The notes: generated by a model from the sequence alone, not told the origin. A stretch of 64,000 nucleotides of DNA from Ulva prolifera (GCA_023078555.1 CM041199.1:5771315-5835314); one strand, 5' to 3'. Numbered from the stretch's first letter, positions 9,471 through 20,091 are shown. A program made the numbers and translations.

Positions 9471-10717
9471 TCGACATGTCGCCATCGGCCGCACACAACA
9501 GCCAGAGGGCGAAGAGCTTCACATCTCTGGGGAGATCTCTCGCCGGCGACTCTGGCACAGTAGATGAGGTGATTGTCCGCGACATGGAGATACAACATCA
9601 ACCCAGCTGTGCCGCGGCGGGATCAGCTGGCCCGCCGCGAGGGGCCATGGGGGATATTGGGGGACCCATCCCCAGGGCTTCAGGCGATCGGGCTACGGCT
9701 CGTAGCTTGGAGCATGGGATGGACTACATGCGCGAGCATCTGGGTGGATTTATCTCCAAGGGAGAGGCAAGTCCGGCCCCAAACTCACATGTCGCTGGGG
9801 AGTCTATGCATCCTGCTAAAGAAGTTAGTTTTGATTTGCATGACACTACTGCTGATGCCAAGGGCAGGAAGCGCAGTCGGCCCCAGGTAGACACAAATGG
9901 AACCCGCTTGTACGCAAGCGCTTGATTCCACATGCAGATGTTGTTGTCGTAGAAGCTAGTGTTGATATAGAGCATAGCAAAGTGAGTGAGCAGACAGTAG
10001 CACCAAAGTTTGCCGACACATCAGGCATGTTGGCCACGGCTGACAGTGCAGTGACTGGTGTAGAGGTGACCGAGCATGGGGAGCTTGATGGCGGTAAGTC
10101 AGCCCAGCGACGTCCATCCCGTCGGGTTGCAGCCATTAAGAAGAGGAAGCCTTTTGATCTTGATAGCCCGCCTTGGAAACAGGCCTTAGCTGGAGAAGAT
10201 GCCGAGAAGTGGCATGGTGCTATGAAGGAGGAGACAACTTCGTTGAGCGAGCACGGAACTTATGAGCTCGTTGAGCTGCCAGTAGGGGCCAAGGCAATTT
10301 CTGGTAAGTGGGTCTATAAGATAAAGATGGGACCCACAAGGGAGATCCAGCGTTACAAGGCGCGGTATGTAGCTAGGGGTTTTACCCAGGAAGAGGGAAT
10401 TGATTTCTTTGAAACGTGGGCTCCAGTAGGGAGCTATGCTACTTTGCGTGCATTGCTTTCGGTCGCTGCAGTAGAGGACTTAGAAATGAAGCATGTCGAT
10501 ATTCAGTGTGCCTTTCTGAATGGGGTAATGAATGAGATTGTCTACGTTGAACAGCCTCCTATCCTGAATGATGGTACAAATCGTGTGTGGAAATTGCTTA
10601 AGACTTTGTATGGATTGAAGCAGGCTGCACGTGAATGGCACAAGGCACGTTCGCTAGGTGAAATGGGTTTTGTGAGATCACATTCGGACCCAGCACTGTA
10701 TGTTAGAAAAACTGGTT

Positions 10718-10860
10718 ATTAAGTCACACATAGCTGGCCATTGTATGGCAAAGCAAACAAACAACATCAAGCCAACCCAGCGACCGGCTGCCACACCAGC
10801 AACCACAAGAAAGCAACACAGCAAAAAAACCCCAGACAACAACCAACCACAAATGCATCA
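10718..10860 (-). mobile_element. LINE copy L5 with a target-site deletion
   Basis: A minus-strand 3' UTR copy. No direct repeat flanks it. Alignment with element C shows about 138 bp of RT missing at exactly this point, so the insertion seems to have deleted target DNA. Confidence 0.8.
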
Positions 10861-10929
10861 CCAGGGATAGGAAGCAAAAGATCATCTCTCTATCTCAGCA
10901 GCAGAAAGTAGTGAACCTGCTAGAGAAAT

Positions 10930-10992
10930 GGGTTGGCTTGATGTTGTTTGTTTGCTTTGCCATACAATGGCCAGCTATGTGTAACTTAATGA
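10930..10992 (+). mobile_element. LINE copy L6, shortest 3' end copy
   Basis: 63 bases of the LINE 3' terminus, flanked by the 11-bp repeat GCTAGAGAAAT at 10919-10929 and 10993-11003. Confidence 0.88.
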
Positions 10993-11230
10993 GCTAGAGA
11001 AATTCAGCATGGCAGATTGCCGACCTAGTCCGACTCCGCTGGTGCCAAGGCAACAGTTGAGGAGTGCTAAGGATCATCCCGAACTTGAGGTAGCAGACCA
11101 GGCTGAGCACGCTAGATTCATGAGTGATGTAGGAGGCATCAAATATATTGCTGTAGTTACGCGGCCTGATATTTCTTATGCCTGCAATGTTTTAGCCAAA
11201 CATATGGGGTGTAGTTTAAAGGAGCATTGG

Positions 11231-11508
11231 TGTTGTGAAAGTGCCCCGTAGCGTCCAAGGCATGTGCACATGCGGATGCACGCACGGGGTGACACGTGGC
11301 AGTAACCAGCCCGCGAATGAGAAGACACATTCCAGCTCTTTGTATAGGTCGAACAAGGTCATGGTTCAAGTATCTGACTCAGCTACTGACCATGCAGGTG
11401 TGATCCCAGATCTCAGGCGTCATGTGCTAAGTACTCCGCACACATACTTAACATTTCCCCCAACTAAACTTACGGTATGACGCTTCCACTCGCGCTTGCA
11501 TTCGAACA
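11231..11508 (+). repeat. Solo LTR of another LTR-retrotransposon family
   Basis: A 278-bp insertion that starts TGTTGTGAAA and ends TTCGAACA, with TG/CA termini and short TGTT..AACA inverted ends. It is flanked by the 5-bp duplication ATTGG (11226-11230, 11509-11513). It interrupts copia B between codons that are adjacent in element C. It has no coding capacity. Strand is arbitrary. LTR-LTR recombination is the usual origin. Confidence 0.85.
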
Positions 11509-12075
11509 ATTGGCCAGCGGTGCAACATATAATGAGATACCTACAGTCCACGAAGGAACTAGGTCTAGTGTTTGAGGGCTCATCAAAGAGCTGTTTGCTG
11601 GAAGGCTATTCAGATGCTGATTTCGCGAATGACAAAGGCCTGAAAAGTGTGAGTGGCCTAGTCCTAAGGGTCTATGGCAACACAGTATTTTGGAGGTCGA
11701 AGCGACAGCCTATCACTGCTGGTGATACAACTGAGGCTGAGCTGATCGCTATGAGTAGTGCAGCAAACGAGTTGATGTGGGCTAAACAGTTGTTGTTAGA
11801 CCTGCATCTTCGTCCAGAAAAACCTGTGCTTTGGGGAGACAATAAAAGTGCGAATATCCTAGCCAACAACCCAATCTCTAGTGATAGGTCTAAACACATT
11901 CGAGTGCGGCACCTAAGGGTCCATGAATTTGTAGAGGCAGCCGAGATTCAAGTGAAATGGGCAGGGACCAAAGTCCAGCTTGCTGATGTCTTCACGAAGG
12001 TGTTACCAGGTCGTGCATTGAAGGATGTGCGGAAGAGACTTCATCTGATGCCAGTCCAGATTAGTCTCTAGGGGA

Positions 12076-12316
12076 GTGTCATAAATGAGGTCCATCCTGG
12101 GACACAATGCATGACGTGCAAGTACGCACATGAGTGTGGTGGCCACGGGCCCAACTCCTGTTATGTTAGGACATATGCATGATCATATGCATGAGCGTAA
12201 TTCAGCACAATCCATGTGAGGATTGTGTGCGGTCACTATGATTATGACCGCTGTAGACTTGACTGATCGGTGGCATATAGTCATGTGCCTCCAAGTCTAC
12301 TGTAACCATTCTCTTA
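12076..12316 (+). repeat. copia B 3' LTR, left part
   Basis: Begins TGTCATAAATGAGG after the purine tract TAGGGGAG. The sequence before and after the Harbinger-type insertion (ACCATTCTC, then TTACAGTCTTACG) parallels ACCATTCTTCTTACTGTC of the element C LTR, which shows that the LTR was split by that insertion and resumes at 13153. Confidence 0.7.
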
Positions 12317-12496
12317 GGCCGTGTTCAGCGGAACGCGCCGAATCAAGGACGCATGGGGCGGGCGCGGGTGATGTGACCGGTCACATTACGTGCTGTGTTC
12401 AGTGGCGAATAGCGTCACGAGGACGCAATGGCCCATGAAGGCGAAAAGAGCTATAAGCAAGCTAAAAGCATGGAAACATGCTCTATTTAACACCTG

Positions 12497-12784
12497 TTGA
12501 TGCTTGGAGTTGTTCTCGATCGCATCGAGATGAATTTCGCGAATGTACATGATGGCGACAGCGTGCGCTGGCCTGATACCTCTTGGTCTGATAGCGACGA
12601 CGACATCATGATCCACGAGTACATGAATAGTGCAAATAGATGGCTTGACGATCTTGAGCCGATAGATCTCGAGTACATACGCGAATTGCGTCGGATCCGG
12701 GTAGGAAGGAGAGTACTGACTTGGATGTACAGGCAAAAGGCAAAGAAGAACGATCAGTTGAGACGGCAAATTGGTATACTATAG
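12497..12784 (+). CDS. Short unrecognised ORF inside the Harbinger-type element
   Basis: A 95-codon frame that could also start at a Met 11 codons in. It has an acidic Asp/Ser/Trp stretch (WPDTSWSDSDDDIM) followed by an Arg/Lys-rich C-terminus (RELRRIRVGRRVLTWMYRQK). I recognise no family. Its base composition differs from the surrounding copia DNA. It could be a remnant of the N-terminus or partner protein of a Harbinger transposase, but that is inference from position only; it may be a chance frame. Confidence 0.35.
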   Translation: MMLGVVLDRIEMNFANVHDGDSVRWPDTSWSDSDDDIMIHEYMNSANRWLDDLEPIDLEYIRELRRIRVGRRVLTWMYRQKAKKNDQLRRQIGIL

Positions 12785-12917
12785 TAATGTTACTCATAAA
12801 ATTGTCTCTGTTTATATATTAGTGACCAGAGGCCATTCCGGACGACTCGCAGAGGCATGCGTCTTGGTTCGCGTCCTCGACCTCGTCCTCGGGAAATGTG
12901 CCCTGGGCAGGTATACC

Positions 12918-12918
<1 letters not shown>

Positions 12919-12959
<41 letters not shown>
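12919..12959 (+). repeat. Uninterrupted run of 41 cytosines
   Basis: Homopolymer inside the Harbinger-type element. The complementary G run could form quadruplexes. The exact length may be a sequencing or assembly estimate. Confidence 0.9.
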
Positions 12960-12960
<1 letters not shown>

Positions 12961-13325
12961 AGGGGGACACATCCCCCGGCGGACACTTTTCCGAGACACA
13001 TTCGAAATGTTCGAATAACTACTAGACGACGACGAATTTCAACAAACGGCCAACGCAGATATATATAAATCATGTATTTATGAGTGTTTCACGTCTACGA
13101 TGTAACTTTTACGATTTTTTCCCGAACCGGACACGTTCCGCTGAACACGGCCTTACAGTCTTACGTGGTTCTTGTATTGCCTCACTGCATTACAGTACAT
13201 CCCTTGATCTGTGCATTGCCGACGTACGACCTGAGTGCTCCACAGGTAACGGCTCTGCAGCCCACTAGCTAGCTTGATGAATGTTGCGCATAGGTCCTTG
13301 CTTATAACACGTCGCACTCGAGAGG

Positions 13326-13345
13326 CGGCGGCGGCGCCGCCGCCG
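13326..13345. repeat. 20-bp perfect GC palindrome
   Basis: CGGCGGCGGCGCCGCCGCCG lies 36 bp left of the copia C insertion. It could extrude as a hairpin. Confidence 0.8.
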
Positions 13346-13381
13346 GGTGCAACGCACGCAGCTACTCCACGACGGCGGGGG

Positions 13382-13734
13382 TGTCACAATGCATGAGCCT
13401 GCGGGCAGCCGTGTGGTGACAGGTGCACCCATGCACGGGCGATCCGCGGATCCAGTGCAGGGATAAGCCGCCAGCCGGGATTGTCTCGATGTAGTGAGGG
13501 AGATCCTGGGAGGGTTTCCCGCCGTACCCTTGAGTGTTCAGTGTGCATATAAGGATGTGCACACTGTGATCTGTAGCCATTCTTCTTACTGTCTCACGGT
13601 ATTAGCAACTTATCTCTCTCTAAGCGTTCCTCGGTTCTACCTCTGTGTGCAACAGGTATGGAACGCTGGCTGACCTGATGTGACCTGAACTGAGACTGCG
13701 CGTCTGACCTGACAAGATGGATCTGTTTCTGACA
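13382..13734 (+). repeat. 5' LTR of copia C, 353 bp
   Basis: Starts TGTCACAATG and ends TTTCTGACA. A GCATATAAGG box (near 13545) is a likely promoter TATA element. Confidence 0.92.
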
Positions 13735-13746
13735 TGGTATCGATGA
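13735..13746 (+). promoter_or_regulatory. Primer binding site of copia C
   Basis: TGGTATCGATGA begins directly after the LTR. Its first seven bases match TGGTATC, the complement of the 3' end of initiator tRNA-Met used by many plant copia elements. Element A uses a different part of the same tRNA. Confidence 0.7.
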
Positions 13747-14040
13747 ATGTTAGCGCTATGTCTGTTTATGGTCTTGTTCAGGAAGCCGTTAGCCAAAGTC
13801 TGTGCGCAGACACGGCAGGCATTCCACTGTTCTGCCGGCGCTCAGACCGCGGTCATAAGCGCAGGCATCATTTAGCTTTCTCGCAGCATATTGTTGTTAG
13901 ACACAATTCGAGAAGCTTGTTTTAATGATCAGCGCAGAGAAAAGCGAACGCGTTCGCTTATTTTCTCAATCTGTCGGCTTGCGAGCCATCCCATGTGTTA
14001 GTTGCTGCGCGCGACTAATCACCGTCCGTCCTACTGCAGC

Positions 14041-14844
14041 ATGTCTAACTCTGATCACTCTAACGCCAACTCTCCTCGCAAGGAGAGGCGGGACGACGCG
14101 GAACAGCAGCCAATCGTCGACAGGGATGCTGACCAGCAGCTCCCTGACGGAGAACAACCCGAGGGTATGTTACTCCGAGGCGGACGAGTTGTCCGGCCAC
14201 GACCCTCTTCCCAGCCTGGGCAGAGCAGCCAGCAGGTGCCTTTTTCCTCTCATTTTGTGAACGGTCATGGTCACACTGAGTCCTTTATCACACTCGAGAC
14301 GTTGACGAAAGCGCTGCGTGCATCTCGGGGACATAGCGAACCTGATTTAACAAAAGGAAAACTGCCTGAATGGAATTTTAAGACCGAAAGCTTCGTTGCG
14401 TACGAGCAGAAAGTCTTTTTGTGGTTAGGTCAGTTCGAGTTAGACCATTTGTTGCAGCACGCACCGTCTGCGGACGAACAGCGTGTTCATGCTAGGGCGA
14501 GGACACATGTCCTGATGTCTTTGCCTGACGCGGATAGGACGACTGTCTATCGCATGTCACACCTGTGTGAAGCATGGTCCTACTTGACTGCAAAGTACAG
14601 GCCTAGCACCGAAGCCGAAATCCACAGACTGTGGAGTCGGTTTAATTCTTTGTCACGAAACAATAGAGATGTTGCGACATATTGTGGTGATGTGATGAGT
14701 GTTTACACTCAACTGCAGGCACTAGGTGCCGATGTGGGCCAGCGATGGCTTCGCTTGAAACTTTCAGAAGTGCGGGAGGAGTTCAACGCTGTGCGCGGAA
14801 GTCCAACACTCCTCCCCTCATGTGATCATATCACGTTTGACTGA
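14041..14844 (+). pseudogene. copia C gag
   Basis: The frame from ATG 14041 gives about 267 residues: a polar, Gln/Arg-rich N-terminus, then a helical capsid-like region (AWSYLTAKYRPSTEAEIHRL, then LWSRFNSLSRNNRDVATYC) typical of copia gag. It runs into a stop at about 14842. The nucleocapsid continues in another frame from about 14825, so a one- or two-base indel lies there. Gag would form the capsid of virus-like particles. No membrane or export signals are seen. Confidence 0.82.
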
Positions 14845-16831
14845 GCATGCTGACTTGCTCAAACAACAGCGGCAGCTGCAGGCTAGGTCTGGGGCGCCCG
14901 CGGGCAAACCAGGCCATGGCTGGCGCAAGCAGCCCCGTGGTGATGGTCCTGTGGTCGCTGCTCTCGCGGCTGGTCAGGCTCCTCGCGAGGAGACGAGGAC
15001 ATGTTTCTTCTGCAAGAAGAAAGGACATTTGCGTGCGAACTGCCCCCGCCGCAAACAGGCTGCGGCCAAGGATGTTTGTGCTGTAGAGATGCCTGAAAAG
15101 TATCCGCAACCAGACGCGTCTCTGCCTTGGAATATTATCGTTGATAGCGGTTCGGACATTCACATTGTAGGCAATCGTGAAATGTTTACTGAGTACGGCC
15201 CATGCCAAAGGACTGCCAATCCCGCGGGACCAGGCAAGCTCCCTATCATGGGCAGGGGAACCATTCAGGTGAACCTGGGTACTTATGTTGACAAATATGG
15301 GAACAAGCATCCATTAGATGTGGAAATCCCTGGTGTTTACTATGCGCCTGGATGTCCGTACAATCTGCTTAGCACAATGGGTCTTAGGCATGAGCAAATA
15401 TTTTTGGATACGCGTAGAAATGTGTTGTATATTCCTGGTTTGGGTGATATGGCTACTGATGTCGAGGACGATGTCAAATATCAGGAGCTAGATGTGGATG
15501 GTCATCCCGTTTTTGCGTTCAAAATGGAGGTAGACACCAAGCCTATCTTTGTCGGTGCCCCAGTCAACAGGGGAGTAGTCTGGTCTAACCAAAGCAGCCC
15601 GACCTGCGTGGTCGAGGACCAGCGACAGTGGCACCATGTGGCAGCTGCGGCTATTGACCTGCAGCGACCCAATGCTGGGGGAGCTGAGGTCCCACATGAC
15701 GCTTACTTGTTGGACCCTGCTTTTCTTGCACATTTGTCATTTCATCAGTCAAACTGGGTTCTCAAGCGTATGCAAGCCAACGCTGATTTTTATGGTGGTT
15801 TGAATTTGAGTGTCGATTCTGAGCCACTAGGCAATCGATGTCATGGCTGCAGAATTGGCAAAGTGCCCGCGGGTAACTGTTCTGCCAATGATCGTGAGCT
15901 CATGGGCCATGCCAAGTATCCTGGCGAGCAACTGCATGCCGATTTAGCTGGTCCTGTCACTCCAGTAGGAATGGGAGGTGTGAAATATGTTTGTTCGTGA
16001 TGTGTGCCTTTACCCGGTATACTTTCGTGGTCGGTCTGCGCAAAAAGAGTGAGGCTGCGGCCATGATCTCTTACATTATTGAACGCATTCGGGTGAATGT
16101 GGTGAAGCCAGGTGAACCGGGTGTGCGCATCCTTCACACCGACAAAGGGGGAGAGTTCATGGTTGAGGCCTTAAAGCTCTACCTCCAGCGTCGAGGCATC
16201 ACTCACCGCTTAACCCCCACAGCTGATCATCGCTGTAATGGCATGATCGAGCGGAGAATCGGAATCGCCTTTGAGGCACTCCGTGCAGTGCTGCTTGCGA
16301 GTGGCCTGCCTCTGTTCCTGTGGATCGAATGTCTTGCCAGTGTCGTAAATGGCCACAATCTCACGCCGTGCTCGGCGTTGTACCATGACAAACTGGCACG
16401 CATTCTCAAGTCCCAGAAAGCTCAGCATGCCATCAACGCTGCGGCGGATGTGGATGAAGCTGAGAAGGGAGAAGGGCAAAAAGCGCATGACAAAGGCCGA
16501 GCGCGATAAGTTGAGGGATGAGGAAAAACGCAAGTACCAGTTGCTTGCGACGACAGAGTTAGACGAGTTTTTAGTGTGGTCTTGTGATAAGGATATTATT
16601 CCTTATATGTCCTTCTTCAGGGACACCTCCGTTGAGGTGTTCCAAGATCTGCTGCGGCAGCAGCGTCCGTGGGGGGTTGAGGTGTATGCACACCCAAGGG
16701 ACGACAAGCTGCGTAAGCTGTCCTCGCGGGGTGTCCTTGCATACTGGGTTGGGGCTGGGCTGGGCCCCAGCATGCGGCGGTGTACGCCCAGGATGTTCTT
16801 GGGGCCAGGGTTTTTGTTGTGCGACAGGTGA
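14822..16831 (+). pseudogene. copia C nucleocapsid, protease and integrase in three frames
   Basis: The first piece (to about 16000) has a CCHC knuckle (CFFCKKKGHLRANC), an intact protease box (IIVDSGSDIHIV) and the integrase zinc region (HLSFHQ then CHGC) with the first catalytic Asp (HADLAGP). A frameshift near 15,998 moves coding to a second frame with HTDKGGEF and NGMIERRI, the second Asp and the Glu of the DDE triad. Another frameshift near 16,470-16,510 moves it to a third frame with a basic KAERDKLRDEEKRKY stretch. All catalytic residues remain, but no single protein can be made. Confidence 0.87.
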
Positions 16832-16909
16832 TGTGCACTGCGGATCAGCTGATCCGCCACGTACGAAAGTACGATGCGTCCGTTGTTGTGGACAAGAGGG
16901 AGCCTGCGG

Positions 16910-16964
16910 TTAGGGGTTAGGGGTTAGGGGTTAGGGGTTAGGGGTTAGGGGTTAGGGGTTAGGG
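16910..16964 (+). repeat. Interstitial telomere-like array, (TTAGGGG)7 plus a partial unit
   Basis: Seven exact 7-base units and a partial eighth. They lie between codons for KREPA and EFANSYK of the copia C polyprotein, so they were added after the element was made. The unit differs from the plant TTTAGGG and vertebrate TTAGGG. Confidence 0.93.
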
Positions 16965-19671
16965 AGTTTGCGAACTCCTACAAGATTATTTTTGAGAGGG
17001 ACAACGAGGGCGAGCGTGTGACTGGTAGTGATGTCCCCCCTTTCCTGTCTGATCACACGGATGACGGGGGAGTGTTGCGCCGTCTGCGTGACCAGCTTCA
17101 CACCCCCCCTGGTCATGGTAGGGTTCCTGTCATGGAGATGACTTTCCGTCAGGACGATCCTACCCCCAGACCTGATGTGTATTCTCCACGGTTTGGGGCT
17201 GGCTCCTCCGCGGAGATGATTCGGCGTGACCCCTCCCGGGCCACACCGGAAATGGCCAGAGTGACTCTGCATCGCACGCGTGCGACCTCCAGAGCTGCTG
17301 CCCATCCCGATGTCCCTGTCCCCCCTCGTGTGCGTGGTGAAGTGCATCACCCTGTGGCTACGCCGTCTCGCATTGCGCAATACGTTGCCACGCGCAACGC
17401 TGTATTGCACGACCCTGGTGTAGAAGCTGCGTTTCATGTTTAAGTGTCTGTCAGTGCGTCTGATGATGACATGGATGAGGACGACGATGGTCCTGGCATC
17501 TATGATGATGATGATGAACAGCGCATGGACTACACCATCTCAGATGATGAACAGGCTGCGGCCCATCAGGATCTAGATGCTCAGCGGGTCCGTTCCGGAA
17601 GTAATTCGGCAGCGGCCTCAGCATCTGGCGCAGGGACTGTTGCTCAGCCCCTGCGAGGAGCCGAGGCGCCGAGGCCCTTCTGGGAGGATGAGCCAGATGA
17701 GGTGGAGACCGGGTCCGAATTAGGGGGAGAGGTCCCGGACCCCTCAGCCGCTGTCGGGGTTGATTTGCCTGATGAGGTGAGGGCCATTCTAGCCGCCTTG
17801 CCTCGCATAAAAATCAATCCTCTTGTACGCATACGCCTTGTTCCATTGGCTGCGGATGTAGCAGCTGTGCATATGCATGAGCCTGCGGGCTCTGACATTG
17901 CTAGTAGTGAGACAGTTGTAGCTGCTATTGATGTTTCAGCTTGCGATCAGGACACATCACCCGCGGCTGACTGTGGAGTGTCCTGTGCAGGCCTGAAGCC
18001 TCAGCATGTGGAGTCTGGCGAGCAGCAAAATGCTCAGCAGCAAAATGCTCAGCAAAATGCTCAGCAGCAAAATGCTCAGCGTCGTGGGTCGCGCAGAGCA
18101 GCTGCCGCCAGGAAGCAGAAACCTTCCGACCCTGATCTGCCTTGTATGAAGGAAGGACTCGCGGGTCCAGACAGGAATGCTTGGCTGCGTGCCATGCAGG
18201 AGGAGGTGGAAGCCCTGGGTGAGCACGGGACATTTATGTTGTGCTATCTGCCTGCGGGTAAGAAAGCTATCTCGGGCAAGTGGGTGTTCAAGATCAAGCG
18301 CGGACCCGCTGGTGAGATTCAGCGTTACAAGGCACGATATGTAGCTCGCGGTTTTTCTCAGGTAGAAGGAGTTGATTTCTTTGAGACCTGGTCCTCTGTC
18401 GGTAGTTACGCGACACTGCGTGTGTTGCTGTCTATTGCTGCTCCGGAGGATTTGGAGATTAGGCATATAGACATACAGTGTGCTTTTCTTAACGGTGACC
18501 TGGAGGAAGAGGTTTTCGTTGAACAGCCCCCGTACTTCACAGACGGGACAGCACGTGTATGGAAATTGCATAAGACTCTGTATGGCCTGAAGCAAGCCGC
18601 TCGCGAGTGGCATAAAGCTTTCGTAAAGGTCTTGGCTGAACTGGGATTTGTGTGCGCACAAAGTGATCCTGGACTGTATGTCAGAACAACTGGTCGATGC
18701 CTCATTTTTCTGTGGGTAGATGACTTGTTCATTTTTAGTTGCTCTGCGGGGCTGCAAGAAATCGTCAGTGTCATTCTCACTAAATTTGAAGGCAGAGATC
18801 TAGGTGACCTGTCTTGGGCACTTGGCATTGAGATCACGCGTGATCGAAAGTCCAAAACAATCACAATGACGCAACGTAATAAAATCCAGAACTTGCTGGA
18901 CAAGTACAGTATGTCTGATTGTCGTAAACCTCCCACTCCTTTAGTGCCGCGGCAACAGCTAAGGAGTGTGAAAGAGCATCCTGACCTGGAGAAAGCCAGT
19001 GCTGCTAAGCATTCCAAGTTCATGAGTGTTGTAGGAAGCATCCAGTATATTGCAGGAGTGACACGACCTGACCTGAGCTATGTGGCACATGCCCTGGCCC
19101 GGCACATGTCTAGTAGTCTGAAGGAACATTGGTCTGCCGTGCAACATGTTCTGAGATACCTGCAGTCCACGAAGAATTTAGGAATAAAATGTGTAGGCTC
19201 TGAGGGACATGGGTGACTACTAGAGGCATTTTTAGATGCAGACTTTGCGAATTCTGCAGATCTGAAGAGTGTGTCTGGTATGATTCTTCGGGTGTATGGG
19301 AACTGTGTTCTCTGGCGCTCGAAGAAGCAGAGTATAGTGGCGGGGGATACAACAGAGGCTGAACTCATTGCGATCAGTGCAACAGCCAACGAGCTGATGT
19401 GGATGAACCAGTTGCTTCTCTTGTCCCACATAAGCCGACTCTGTGGGGTGACAATAAGAGTGCCAACATTTTGGCTGTGAATGCTGTGTCCACTGACAGA
19501 TCCAAGCACATTCGTGTGAGGCACTTGCGAGTGCGGGAATATGTCCAGATGGGTGAACTTAAGGTAGCATGGGTGGGCACTGTTGATCAGTTGGCGGATG
19601 TTGTTACTAAAGTGCTGCCCGGACATGCTTTGCTAGAAGTTCGTAATAAACTCCAGCTAGTGGAGACGTAG
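16965..19671 (+). pseudogene. copia C RT and RNase H
   Basis: One frame from the telomere-like array onward carries a TAA at 17441-17443, then an acidic Asp-rich linker and four imperfect QQNAQ repeats near 18020-18080. RT shows GKWVFKIKRG, IDIQCAFLNGDL, TLYGLKQAAREW and the catalytic box as LWVDDLFIF, where many elements have YVDD. A TGA at 19214-19216 interrupts before RNase H. RNase H (LDADFANS, TEAELIAIS) then shifts frame near 19,420 and ends with WGDNKSANILA and KHIRVRHLRV, stopping at 19671. The element is inactive. Confidence 0.88.
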
Positions 19672-19688
19672 CAGGGTTCATGGGGGAG

Positions 19689-20091
19689 CGTCACAATGTA
19701 TGAGCCTGCGGGCAGCAGTGTGGTGACAGGTGCACCCATGCACGGGCGATCCGCGGATCCAGTGCAGGGGTAAGCCGCCAGCCGGGATTGTCTCGATGTA
19801 GTGAGGGAGATCCTGGGAGGGTTTCCCGCCGTACCCTTGAGTGTTCAGTGTGCATATAAGGATGTGCACACTGTGATCTGTAACCATTCTTCTTACTGTC
19901 TCACGGTATTAGCAACTGTGGCAATCCAGTGATATGGCCGCTATACCACTGGATTGCCACAGCAACTTATCTCTCTCTAAGCGTTCCTCGGTTCTATCTC
20001 TGTGCGCAGCAGGTATGGAACGCTGGCTGACCTGATGTGACCTAAACTGAGACTGCGCGTCTGACTTGACAAAATGGAATTGTTTCTGACA
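19689..20091 (+). repeat. 3' LTR of copia C, 403 bp including a 50-bp insertion
   Basis: Collinear with the 5' LTR except for the small inverted-repeat insertion and its duplicated target. The first base has changed from T to C. Confidence 0.92.
19918..19960. mobile_element. 43-bp inverted-repeat insertion with a 7-bp target duplication
   Basis: GTGGCAATCCAGTG, a 15-base spacer, then CACTGGATTGCCAC. The flanks AGCAACT (19911-19917, 19961-19967) are a duplication, since the other LTR has this heptamer once. The size explains the LTR length difference exactly. Confidence 0.85.

Larger units (their letters stand above)
9476..12071 (+). pseudogene. copia B linker, RT and RNase H remains
   Basis: A linker region is followed by a one-base frame change near 9890-9925. 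In the new frame NPLVRKRLIPHADV parallels NPLVRIRLVPLAADV of element C. RT then runs to KTGY at about 10717 (GKWVYKIKMG, QCAFLNGVMN, TLYGLKQAAREW). LINE L5 replaces the next ~46 codons, including the catalytic VDD box, and coding resumes at TRDRKQK. L6 splits it at LEK, and a solo LTR splits it between KEHW and PAVQHI. RNase H follows: DADFAND, TEAELIAMS, WGDNKSANILA, KHIRVRHL, ending at the TAG at 12069-12071. It cannot encode an active RT. Confidence 0.88.
12317..13152. mobile_element. PIF/Harbinger-type DNA element, 836 bp
   Basis: Perfect 19-bp terminal inverted repeats, GGCCGTGTTCAGCGGAACG, at 12317-12335 and 13134-13152, flanked on both sides by TTA (12314-12316, 13153-13155). TTA duplications and GGCC-type ends are characteristic of PIF/Harbinger. 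Without a recognisable DDE transposase it is probably non-autonomous. A second GTGTTCAGTGG near 12391 repeats the terminus internally. Confidence 0.82.
9471..13240 (+). mobile_element. Copia element B, 5'-truncated and multiply interrupted
   Basis: Related to element C in the pre-RT linker, RT and RNase H, but gag, protease, integrase and 5' LTR are absent. It contains LINE copies L5 and L6, a solo LTR (11231-11508) and, in its 3' LTR, a Harbinger-type element. The left edge is set at the gypsy LTR end and the right edge is approximate because the LTR end cannot be fixed. Confidence 0.75.
13382..20091 (+). mobile_element. Ty1/copia retrotransposon C, complete in structure, coding decayed
   Basis: Two LTRs in direct orientation, primer site, gag, protease, integrase, RT, RNase H and a purine tract (CATGGGGGAG) before the 3' LTR. 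A GGGGG duplication flanks it (13377-13381, 20092-20096). I count 13 substitutions over about 353 aligned LTR bases, 11 of them transitions. Coding carries at least four frameshifts, two in-frame stops and a telomere-like insertion. Confidence 0.93.

Noticed and set aside
9471-10720. A 5' LTR for copia B
   Set aside because: I compared the region before 9476 with the 3' LTR start (TGTCATAAATGAGG) and found no copy; the element is truncated.
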